This document shows positions 7,331 to 13,007 of a stretch of DNA of 16,034 nt, one piece after another. Origin of the DNA: CAZESS01 sp964594625 (GTDB lineage: Archaea; Thermoplasmatota; E2; UBA202; DSCA01). The stretch lies in assembly GCA_964594625.1 (NCBI GenBank), contig CAZQNC010000022.1, positions 1 to 16,034 of the forward strand. The letters are read 5' to 3'. The stretch's first letter is position 1. Each line of letters starts with the position of its first letter. Under the pieces are notes generated by a model. The model searched no databases, was not told the origin of the DNA, and saw only the letters and a program-made list of their open reading frames with translations. A program made the position numbers and the translations under genes.

Positions 7331-9106
7331 CTACCAGCGCCGCCTGACGACCGCGAGGAGCACGATGCAGGCCAGGATGACACCGATGGCCACCGCCGCC
7401 AGGTCGTTCCGGCGCTCCGTCTCGGACACCGTTCCGCCTCCGGGGTCTCCGTAGAGCGCCGCCTGCGCCTCGTCGTATGCCTCGATGAAATGCTGCATGG
7501 CGGCGCTGTAGCTGCCCGCCCCGGCCAGGGTTTTTCCCTCCCGGTAGCGGTCCCATGCATCGTCGTCGCCGGTCACGGTGGCGGCGATGCCGGATCTGGC
7601 CCGGGCGATGCTGGCCGCCACGTCGACGAGGATGCCGTCGACGTCGCTTGAGGTCTGACGCATGACGTCGCGGAGGTTGCCCAGGGTGATGCCGTAGCTG
7701 GCGTTCCATGCCCCGGCGACGGCATCTCGCTCGTCTGCCTCGGCGATGAGAAACGCGTTCTGCATGAGGTAGGCCTGCCGCTGCATTTCGACGTCCGACG
7801 TGGTGAGCACGTCTGCGACGGCGTCATTGCCGACCTCTCCGGCGAGCGCTTCCACGGCGTCGTTTTCCCTGAGGAAGACAGATTCGACCCGGTGGCAGGC
7901 GTCGGTGATGCCGCCGTGTCCGTAGCGCTGGAGCAACTGGACGGCGAGCTGGGCGGCGCTGCCGCTTCGATAGGGTTCATAGATTGTGGTATCGGCGATG
8001 TGGACGGGGACGTAGATGGCGCTGCACTGGTCGGGGGCGAACCATCCCATGCTCAGGGTTTCGTAGCCCTGCCGGGGAATCTTGTAGACCATGGCGCCTT
8101 TTTCGCTGTCTTCGCACATGCCCCGCATGCCCTGGAGGTCGTCGCTGTGCAGCCGGGACCATGCCATCATGTCGTGGGGGGTGATGTCGCCGTACCTGGC
8201 CTGCACCCGCCGGGATATTTCCGCCTCCCAGGCCGCATACCGGTACCGAACCAGGAGGCGGGCGGTGCTGCCCCCGGCGTCGATGACGTTGACCCGGAAA
8301 AAGCCCACGGTGGCGCCGTCACCCTCGGCGATTTCGACGCGCTCTCCAAACGGGGTCTGCCTGACGGTGACATCGGTGTCGGTGACGCTGAGCAGGCGGA
8401 CGCCGAGCAGCGACCCCAGGCGAACGGTGCGACCGCGGCGGACGTCGCCCTCGTAGCTGCTGTCGAACGTGGGGGCGACGAAGAGGCGCTTGAGGACCAT
8501 GCTGTCCCAGAGCTGCCTGGGGTAGTTGCTGCGCACCGCGACGCCGTGCACCTCCTGCACGCTGTAATGGATGGCGGTTCCCTCGATGAGATATGCGCTG
8601 CTCGGCCCGACGACGAAAAGGTTTTCGGGAACCCCGGGTGCGTGCATGTCCTCGACCGCCCGGACGAGCATGTCGACGGCCTGCTGTTCCGTTGCGGCGG
8701 TCTGGCAGGCGTAGCGTATCCAGTCGAAGTCGTCCCATGCGTTGGGGCTTGGATTGCGCCAGTACGACGGCAGGTCTGCGTCGCCGTAGGCGATGCCCGC
8801 CTGGCTCAATGCCATGCCGGGCTTGACCACGTCGGGGGGAACGTCTCCCTCGGTGGCCACGCCGATATATTTCTGGTCGGTGGTAAACGTCATGTCCCGG
8901 CCCAGCCAGGGGGTATGATACGTGTACCGGTAGCTCTCGTTAACCATGGTCAGCACCTGCAGGCCCGGCCGCGACGGGTCGCGCACCTTGAGCAGCAGGT
9001 TGTATTCACCCGCGGTGGCGTCACCGGCGGCAATGATGTCCTTGCAGGCCGTCGCGCCGGGAGCCACGAAGAGAAAAACGGCGAGGAGCACCAGCACCCG
9101 TTTCAT
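7331..9106 (-). CDS. Membrane-anchored Ntn-hydrolase-like protein (C69/C45-type)
   Basis: A predicted exported amidohydrolase or peptidase, 591 aa. Residues 1-20 are a signal peptide (MKRVLVLLAVFLFVAPGATA) followed directly by Cys21 in CKDIIAAGDATAGEYNLLLKVRD, which resembles the N terminus of C69 dipeptidases and C45 acyltransferases, where an exposed Cys is the nucleophile. Blocks GVATEGDVPPDVVKPGMALSQAGIAYGDAD and AWDDFDWIRYACQTA to PENLFVVGPSSAYLIEG fit that fold. A C-terminal segment (about 570-588) is a transmembrane helix ending in RRRW, so the enzyme should face outwards. ATG 9106 lies about 27 nt from a TATA element; an in-frame GTG 18 nt upstream is less likely. The family assignment is from motif memory; the substrate is unknown. 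Confidence 0.7.
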   Translation of the reverse strand: MKRVLVLLAVFLFVAPGATACKDIIAAGDATAGEYNLLLKVRDPSRPGLQVLTMVNESYRYTYHTPWLGRDMTFTTDQKYIGVATEGDVPPDVVKPGMALSQAGIAYGDADLPSYWRNPSPNAWDDFDWIRYACQTAATEQQAVDMLVRAVEDMHAPGVPENLFVVGPSSAYLIEGTAIHYSVQEVHGVAVRSNYPRQLWDSMVLKRLFVAPTFDSSYEGDVRRGRTVRLGSLLGVRLLSVTDTDVTVRQTPFGERVEIAEGDGATVGFFRVNVIDAGGSTARLLVRYRYAAWEAEISRRVQARYGDITPHDMMAWSRLHSDDLQGMRGMCEDSEKGAMVYKIPRQGYETLSMGWFAPDQCSAIYVPVHIADTTIYEPYRSGSAAQLAVQLLQRYGHGGITDACHRVESVFLRENDAVEALAGEVGNDAVADVLTTSDVEMQRQAYLMQNAFLIAEADERDAVAGAWNASYGITLGNLRDVMRQTSSDVDGILVDVAASIARARSGIAATVTGDDDAWDRYREGKTLAGAGSYSAAMQHFIEAYDEAQAALYGDPGGGTVSETERRNDLAAVAIGVILACIVLLAVVRRRW

Positions 9107-9128
9107 AACAGGATAATAATACACGACA

Positions 9129-9138
9129 ATAAAAAGGT
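9129..9138 (-). promoter_or_regulatory. TATA box for the Ntn-hydrolase gene
   Basis: The minus strand reads ACCTTTTTAT, centred about 27 nt upstream of ATG 9106, implying initiation at or next to the start codon. It is one half of a compact divergent promoter region (9107-9180) shared with the ThiI-like gene on the other strand. Confidence 0.5.
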
Positions 9139-9150
9139 TGACATGGGAAA

Positions 9151-9158
9151 GTTTTTAG
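9151..9158 (+). promoter_or_regulatory. TATA box for the ThiI-like gene
   Basis: The plus strand reads GTTTTTAG, centred about 26 nt upstream of the GTG start at 9181, again with no Shine-Dalgarno site. The spacing supports GTG 9181 as the start of a leaderless mRNA. Confidence 0.45.
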
Positions 9159-9180
9159 CGCGGCAGCCACATGTAGCCAT

Positions 9181-9990
9181 GTGACGCTCCTTGTTCGCTA
9201 CGGCGAAATCGGGCTGAAAGGCCGGCCGATACGGCAGCAGTTCGAAAACATCCTGCTGGGCAACATCCACCGGGCGCTCTCCTGGGCCGGCGTAGCGCAC
9301 ACGACGAGCAAGCAGCGCGGCCGGCTGTACGTTGAGACCGATGACGCCGACGCAGCTATGGAGGTGCTCGGGGAGGTGTTCGGCATCGTATCCCTGTCGC
9401 CGGCCATCGATACCTCGGCTGACCTGCCGGGCGTTGCCAGCGCCGCGGCGAGCTTCGCCTCATCCGTCAGCCCCGGGGACAGCTTCGCCATACGGGCCAC
9501 CCGGACGGGCAGCCATGCTTTTACCAGCCAGGATGTCGGCGTTGCAGCCGGGCAGGCCGTAGTCGATATTACCGGAGCAACGGTCAACCTGGGCAGCCCC
9601 GACCGGGACATCGGCGTCGAGGTGCGCGACAGCCGGGCGTATGTGTTCGACACCACGCGTGATGGACCGGGCGGGCTCCCGTATGGCTCCCAGGGATATG
9701 TCGTGGCGGCGGTCGCGGACGAGGGCGACCTGCAGGCGGCCTGGCTGATGATGCGCCGGGGGTGCACCGCCGTGTTTGTCTGCCGGCCGGAGATGGAGCC
9801 GGCGATACGTGAACGGCTCCGCTGGCGGCCGGCCGACGTCATCACGGCGAACGGTGACCTGTTCGAACAGGCGGAAAAGCTGGCGCTGCAGCGAAACGCG
9901 CAGGGGCTGGTCACCGGAGGAGAGCGCTATACGAAGCGCCGGCTGCCCGTGTTTTATCCATTGCTGGGCTACCGGGAGGTGGCACCATAG
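9181..9990 (+). CDS. ThiI-like THUMP protein with degenerate PP-loop
   Basis: Related to ThiI, the tRNA 4-thiouridine synthase, but probably not a competent one. The 269-aa product opens with the ThiI N-terminal ferredoxin-like domain (LLVRYGEIGLKGRPIRQQFENILLGNI), continues through a THUMP RNA-binding domain (about 60-165, ending DRDIGVEVRDSRAYVF), and enters the adenylation domain at GGLPYGSQGYVVAAVADEGDLQAAWLMMRRG. There the PP-loop SGGxDS expected in ThiI reads ADEGDL (179-184). The rest is short, ending after VTGGERYTKRRLPVFYPLLGY, and lacks the usual motif between VTG and the PL(I/L)G block. Full ThiI is about 370-400 aa. GTG 9181 is the start. The gene is directly followed by panE. A tRNA-binding, non-catalytic role is inference. 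Confidence 0.8.
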   Translation: MTLLVRYGEIGLKGRPIRQQFENILLGNIHRALSWAGVAHTTSKQRGRLYVETDDADAAMEVLGEVFGIVSLSPAIDTSADLPGVASAAASFASSVSPGDSFAIRATRTGSHAFTSQDVGVAAGQAVVDITGATVNLGSPDRDIGVEVRDSRAYVFDTTRDGPGGLPYGSQGYVVAAVADEGDLQAAWLMMRRGCTAVFVCRPEMEPAIRERLRWRPADVITANGDLFEQAEKLALQRNAQGLVTGGERYTKRRLPVFYPLLGYREVAP

Positions 9991-9995
9991 ACATC

Positions 9996-10925
9996 GTGGT
10001 ATACGGCGCCGGGGCGCTCGGCTCGTTCGTGGGCGGCATGCTCTCCCGGCAGCACGAGGTCACGCTGGTCGGCCGCCGGGAACACATGACGGCGGTCCGG
10101 CGGCGGGGGCTGCACATATCGGGCACAACCGAGCTGGTTGTCCACCCTGCGGCTGCCACCGCGCTCCCCGACCGCGGGGCGGACCTGGTCATTCTGACCG
10201 TCAAGGCCTACGACACCATCGGGGCGGCCCGGGACATCCATGCGACATGTGACGCGCCGGTGCTCTCCCTTCAGAACGGTCTCGACAACGAGCAGACATT
10301 AGCCGACGTGCTCGGCGAAGAGCGGATAATCGGCGGGGTCACCTCGCACGGCGTCCGCTACATCGAGCCTGGGCGGATAGCGCATACGGGCATCGGGGAC
10401 ACCATCATCGGGGAGCTCGACGGCACCATGAGCCGGCGGGTCGAAGCCATCGCGCAGGCATTGTCCGACTGCGGCATCGCAACCGCGACAACCGGCGCCA
10501 TATGGCGGGAGCTCTGGCGCAAGGCCATCGTCAACGCGGCCATCAACCCGGTGACGGTGCTGCTGCGATGCCCGAACGGCTTTCTGCTTGAAAACGAGGA
10601 CACCCGACGGCTCATGCGGGACATCTGCAACGAGGGCATCGCGGTCGCCGGAGCCTGCAACGTCGATGTCGGCAGCGTCGTTGAGCAGGCGGAGCTGGTG
10701 GCCAGTCGCACCGCGTCCAATCACTCGTCGATGCTGCAGTCGATACAGCGCGGGCGGCCCACCGAGATAGAGCACATCAACGGGGCCATCGTGTCATGCG
10801 GCGAAAAACACGGCGTTGACACGCCGGTCAACGAGACGTTGACACGCTTGGTCAAAGCACTGGAAAAGGAAGCCGCTGTTGCCCCGGAGGGCATCGGTCA
10901 GGGTAACGCAGCAGAAGACCGATAG
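9996..10925 (+). CDS. panE: Ketopantoate reductase (PanE/ApbA family)
   Basis: Predicted NADPH-dependent 2-dehydropantoate 2-reductase, making pantoate for coenzyme A. Counting from GTG 9996 (309 aa), a Rossmann motif GAGALG lies at 4-9, catalytic-type Lys176 in LWRKAIVNAAINPVT, Asn180 and Asn184 around the active site, and Glu257 in RGRPTEIEHINGAI. All main family motifs are present. The given start trims the first beta strand: the three codons before it read ATA GAC ATC, giving the family-like (M)DIVVYGAGALGS if AUA at 9987 initiates, and the Shine-Dalgarno GGGAGGTGG (9974-9982) is well placed for 9987 but too far from 9996. The 9996 start is kept as the conservative call. It follows the ThiI-like gene as a two-gene operon. 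Confidence 0.9.
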   Translation: MVYGAGALGSFVGGMLSRQHEVTLVGRREHMTAVRRRGLHISGTTELVVHPAAATALPDRGADLVILTVKAYDTIGAARDIHATCDAPVLSLQNGLDNEQTLADVLGEERIIGGVTSHGVRYIEPGRIAHTGIGDTIIGELDGTMSRRVEAIAQALSDCGIATATTGAIWRELWRKAIVNAAINPVTVLLRCPNGFLLENEDTRRLMRDICNEGIAVAGACNVDVGSVVEQAELVASRTASNHSSMLQSIQRGRPTEIEHINGAIVSCGEKHGVDTPVNETLTRLVKALEKEAAVAPEGIGQGNAAEDR

Positions 10926-10931
10926 CACGGC

Positions 10932-11060
10932 CGCTGTCCGGCATCCGGGTTGGCCTCACGGTCATCGATCGCGGAGGGACCCAGAGACACCGATTGGTAT
11001 GTCGCTCTACGCTTGCACCTCCAGTCATCGCGACGGCTCCTGAAGGCCTTCGAATAGAGC
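10932..11060 (-). ncRNA. Double-hairpin H/ACA guide RNA (candidate)
   Basis: This RNA would direct Cbf5 to pseudouridylate rRNA. Hairpin 1: lower stem GCTCTA (11060-11055) with TAGAGC (11009-11004), an 8-nt pocket on each side, and upper stem CCTTCAG (11046-11040) with CTGGAGG (11024-11018). The stem is capped by a kink-turn: GA (11039-11038), a small C-stem GC/GC around CGTC, bulge GAT (11029-11027), and GA (11026-11025). ACA is at 11002-11000, 15 nt after the upper stem. Hairpin 2: lower stem TCGGTGT (10993-10987) with ATGCCGG (10944-10938, three wobbles), upper stem CCTC (10977-10974) with GAGG (10957-10954), apical GATGA, and ACA at 10937-10935, 16 nt after the upper stem. Both distances match the family rule of 14-16 nt. 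A TATA box predicts transcription from about 11060. No coding frame here looks real. Confidence 0.78.
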
Positions 11061-11080
11061 AGTACGACAACCAACCGGGC

Positions 11081-11090
11081 TTTTAAAAAT
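11081..11090 (-). promoter_or_regulatory. TATA box for the H/ACA RNA gene
   Basis: The minus strand reads ATTTTTAAAA just after the HAD gene stop. Its centre lies about 26 nt upstream of 11060, the first base of the hairpin 1 lower stem, so the predicted transcription start coincides with the predicted RNA 5' end. That agreement is independent support for the RNA gene. Confidence 0.65.
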
Positions 11091-11091
11091 G

Positions 11092-11694
11092 TTATTGCCG
11101 CGTCTGGATCAGCGACGGCAGCTCGGCGACAGAATGGATGGTCAGGTCGGCTGCCACCCGGACGCCTATCACGGTGCATCCGGCAGCCCGGCCTGCCCGG
11201 ACGTCGCTGTCGGTGTCGCCGATAAACACCGCGTCGGCCGGCTCCACGTTGAGCCGCGTGCAGGCCTCCAGCAGCATCCCGGGGTCCGGTTTGCCCTGCT
11301 CGACGTCGTCCGGGGTGACGATGGCATCGAAAAAGATGTCGATGTCGAAATGGCCGAGGATGCTGTCCACGCAGCCCCGCGGGGTGTTGGTGACCAGCGC
11401 CGTCGGATACCCGTCGAGCGCCCGGAGCATCTCCCGGGTGCCGGGAAAGATGGTGATGCCGCCGACGTAGTCCCCGAAAATGGTGAGGCAGAAGGCGCCG
11501 ACCTGGTCGTCTATGCCCAGGCGGCGGAGGTTTTCGTACAGGTCGTGGCCCCAGTATGTGTCTCGGAACGCCTGCTCGCTGATGGGCTCATGGCCGTAGC
11601 GGCGCAGGGCGGCGTTGAGCGCCCGGAGCCAGGCATGGAACGAGTCGACGAGGACGCCGTCCATGTCGAAGAGCACCGCCGCAGGGGTGAGCAT
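11092..11694 (-). CDS. HAD-superfamily phosphatase (phosphoglycolate phosphatase-like)
   Basis: A predicted Mg-dependent phosphatase, 200 aa, of HAD subfamily I with a helical cap (roughly residues 18-80). Motif I is FDMDGV (nucleophile D10, acid/base D12), motif II is VTNT (Thr102), motif III is Lys135 in EQGKPDP, and motif IV is GDTDSD (D160, D164). The sequence resembles phosphoglycolate phosphatase or beta-phosphoglucomutase-like enzymes; residues alone do not fix the substrate. ATG 11694 is 4 nt after the ndk stop, so it is the last gene of the L7Ae operon. Its stop is followed directly by the H/ACA RNA promoter. Confidence 0.85.
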   Translation of the reverse strand: MLTPAAVLFDMDGVLVDSFHAWLRALNAALRRYGHEPISEQAFRDTYWGHDLYENLRRLGIDDQVGAFCLTIFGDYVGGITIFPGTREMLRALDGYPTALVTNTPRGCVDSILGHFDIDIFFDAIVTPDDVEQGKPDPGMLLEACTRLNVEPADAVFIGDTDSDVRAGRAAGCTVIGVRVAADLTIHSVAELPSLIQTRQ

Positions 11695-11698
11695 CGGG

Positions 11699-12151
11699 TT
11701 ATTCCCCGTGGAGCCACCGATGGTCGGTCATCTCGTAGTCGACGAGCTCGCCGGCGTCAAACCAGAGTGATATCTCCTGCCGCGCCGTCTCCGGCGAGTC
11801 GCTGGCGTGGACGATGTTCCGGCCGATGTCCTGCGCGAAATCGCCGCGGATGGTGCCCGGCCTCGCCTCGTGGGGGTCGGTGACGCCGACCAATAGGCGG
11901 ACGCGCTCGATGACGTTGTCGCCCTCCAGCACCATGGCCAGGACGGGGCCCGAGGTGATGTAGTCTATGAGGCTCTCGTAGAATGGTTTTCCTTCGTGCA
12001 CCGCGTAGTGCCGCTCGGCCAGCTCCCGGGACACTGACAGAAATTTCACGGCGACGATGGTGATGCCGGCCTGCTCGAATCGAGCCATAATGCGGCCGGT
12101 GAGCCGGCGCTGTACGCCGTCGGGTTTGACCATGACGAAGGTGCGCTGCAT
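11699..12151 (-). CDS. ndk: Nucleoside diphosphate kinase
   Basis: This enzyme transfers the gamma-phosphate between nucleoside tri- and diphosphates through a phosphohistidine. The 150-aa product has the N-terminal MQRTFVMVKPDGVQRRLTGRI, the catalytic NIVHASDS with His115, RPGTIRGDFA (97-106) and the C-terminal EISLWF motif. The tail DYEMTDHRWLHGE is a normal archaeal extension. Its ATG is 1 nt beyond the eL24 stop; eL24-ndk adjacency is common in archaea. All catalytic residues appear intact. Confidence 0.97.
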   Translation of the reverse strand: MQRTFVMVKPDGVQRRLTGRIMARFEQAGITIVAVKFLSVSRELAERHYAVHEGKPFYESLIDYITSGPVLAMVLEGDNVIERVRLLVGVTDPHEARPGTIRGDFAQDIGRNIVHASDSPETARQEISLWFDAGELVDYEMTDHRWLHGE

Positions 12152-12152
12152 G

Positions 12153-12332
12153 CTACCGCCGGGAGTGCTTGGACCAGTTGACGTAGCGGGGGGTGCGCCC
12201 CAGGTCGAGATGGTTTTTGCGGCATTTGCTTGAGCAGAAATAGAAAATCTGTCCGTTCTTTTTGACGTACATCATGCCCGTGCCGGGCTCGATTTCGGTG
12301 CCGCAAAACGTGCATTCGCGTTTGGTTACCAT
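12153..12332 (-). CDS. rpl24e: 50S ribosomal protein eL24 (L24e), zinc-binding
   Basis: This small gene of 59 aa encodes a zinc-ribbon protein of the large subunit. The sequence begins MVTKRECTFCGTEIEPGTGM and has Cys7, Cys10, Cys33 and Cys37 in the two CxxC/CxxxC pairs (CTFC and CSSKC) that bind zinc. The downstream RKNHLDLGRTPRYVNW block is diagnostic. It starts 1 nt after the eS28 stop and ends 1 nt before the ndk start, fitting the L7Ae-eS28-eL24-ndk operon. The length is normal for archaeal eL24. Confidence 0.95.
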   Translation of the reverse strand: MVTKRECTFCGTEIEPGTGMMYVKKNGQIFYFCSSKCRKNHLDLGRTPRYVNWSKHSRR

Positions 12333-12333
12333 C

Positions 12334-12540
12334 TTATTTCACGGATAATTTTTTTGCTTCTCGTTCTGCTTCGCGGAGCATGAGTATGTCGCCCTCTCGG
12401 ACGGGGCCCATGGCGTTGCGGGTCAGCACCCGGTTTTGCTCGCTTCCCTCGAGTATTTTGACGCGAACCTGGATGATCTCACCGCACATGCCGGACCGGC
12501 CGATGATTTCGACGACTTCTGCCGGGATGCCTTCGGTCAT
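12334..12540 (-). CDS. rps28e: 30S ribosomal protein eS28 (S28e)
   Basis: This is a 68-aa small-subunit protein with an OB-type fold, found in archaea and eukaryotes. The family block EGIPAEVVEIIGRSGMCGEIIQVRVKILEG is followed by RVLTRNAMGPVREGDILMLREAEREAKKL, whose GPVREGDIL and LREAERE motifs are diagnostic. The ATG overlaps the L7Ae stop as ATGA (12540-12537), implying coupled translation. Confidence 0.97.
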   Translation of the reverse strand: MTEGIPAEVVEIIGRSGMCGEIIQVRVKILEGSEQNRVLTRNAMGPVREGDILMLREAEREAKKLSVK

Positions 12541-12911
12541 GCTGCTCCCTTCAGGCCCTCGATTTCCTTGACGATTTCGTTGAGCAGGTCCTCGCCGTCG
12601 CCGGGCTGCGTGATGGCAACCGATGCGGTTGCAACGTTTTTGAGACCGGCCGCACGGCCAAGATCGTTTTGCGACGGGACATATGCATAGGGGACCTCCT
12701 TGTCCTCGCAGAGCAGGGGCATGTGCGCCAGGATTTCCTCGGGGGTGACATCGGTGGCCATAACCACGAGCTTGGCCTGCTTGCGCTCCGTCTGCTTGGT
12801 CACCTCGTTGGTGCCCTTGCGCACCTTGCCGCTGTCACGCGCCTTTTCCACGACCTCGTAGACCTTGTCGGTGAGCTCTTCCGGCATCTCGAATCTTACA
12901 TACATTGGCAT
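12537..12911 (-). CDS. rpl7ae: Ribosomal protein L7Ae, kink-turn-binding protein
   Basis: This 124-aa protein binds kink-turns in 23S rRNA and is a shared subunit of H/ACA and C/D guide RNPs. Motifs include VRKGTNEVTKQTERKQAKLVVMATDVTPEEILAHMPLLCEDKEVPYAYVPSQNDLGRAAG, the core RNA-binding block. ATG 12911 is favoured over the ATG two codons later because GGAGG (12923-12919) is 7 nt away. It heads the operon eS28-eL24-ndk-HAD behind a strong TATA box. Its leader holds a possible kink-turn next to the ribosome-binding site, and a predicted H/ACA RNA lies 1.5 kb away on the same strand. Confidence 0.97.
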   Translation of the reverse strand: MPMYVRFEMPEELTDKVYEVVEKARDSGKVRKGTNEVTKQTERKQAKLVVMATDVTPEEILAHMPLLCEDKEVPYAYVPSQNDLGRAAGLKNVATASVAITQPGDGEDLLNEIVKEIEGLKGAA

Positions 12912-12924
12912 ATTGGTGCCTCCT

Positions 12925-12943
12925 TCTGGTTTAGACCATCATT
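12925..12943 (-). promoter_or_regulatory. Possible kink-turn in the L7Ae leader
   Basis: In the minus-strand transcript, AAT-GA precedes a 4-bp stem TGGT (12938-12935) with ACCA (12930-12927) around a CTAA loop, and GA (12926-12925) follows. Two GA dinucleotides facing each other after a three-base bulge ending in U is the kink-turn core bound by L7Ae, and the GGAGG ribosome-binding site begins 1 nt further on. Autoregulation of L7Ae through a leader kink-turn is known in archaea. Weak point: I cannot find a convincing outer (C) stem. Confidence 0.4.
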
Positions 12944-12973
12944 ATTCATAGGCGTAGCACGGAATAGAGACGG

Positions 12974-12982
12974 GATATATAA
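12974..12982 (-). promoter_or_regulatory. Strong TATA box for the L7Ae operon
   Basis: The minus strand reads CTTATATATCC around 12983-12973, the best TATA match in the window. Initiation about 26 nt downstream (near 12952) would give a leader of about 40 nt containing the kink-turn-like element and the GGAGG ribosome-binding site. Confidence 0.7.
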
Positions 12983-13007
12983 GCGTGGCGGTGCCGGCAT
13001 TATGGCG

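Noticed and set aside
7892..9184. A 430-aa plus-strand open frame opposite the Ntn-hydrolase
   Set aside because: An antisense shadow, with no promoter at its start and no family motif; the minus-strand product is well structured.
11045..11062. TTCGAAT resembling a tRNA T-loop
   Set aside because: The flanking bases do not form a T-stem and no acceptor or anticodon arm fits; the segment is explained as the hairpin 1 lower stem and left guide pocket.
10852..11070. A 72-aa minus-strand open frame, and a 93-aa frame at 10898-11179, over the H/ACA region
   Set aside because: Arg/Pro-rich, no ribosome-binding site, and both overlap the ends of neighbouring genes; the RNA structure explains the segment better.
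10942..11080. Complementarity between CCAACCGGGC near 11071-11080 and CCGGGTTGG near 10945-10953
   Set aside because: One arm lies between the TATA box and the predicted RNA start, so it would not be in the transcript; probably chance.
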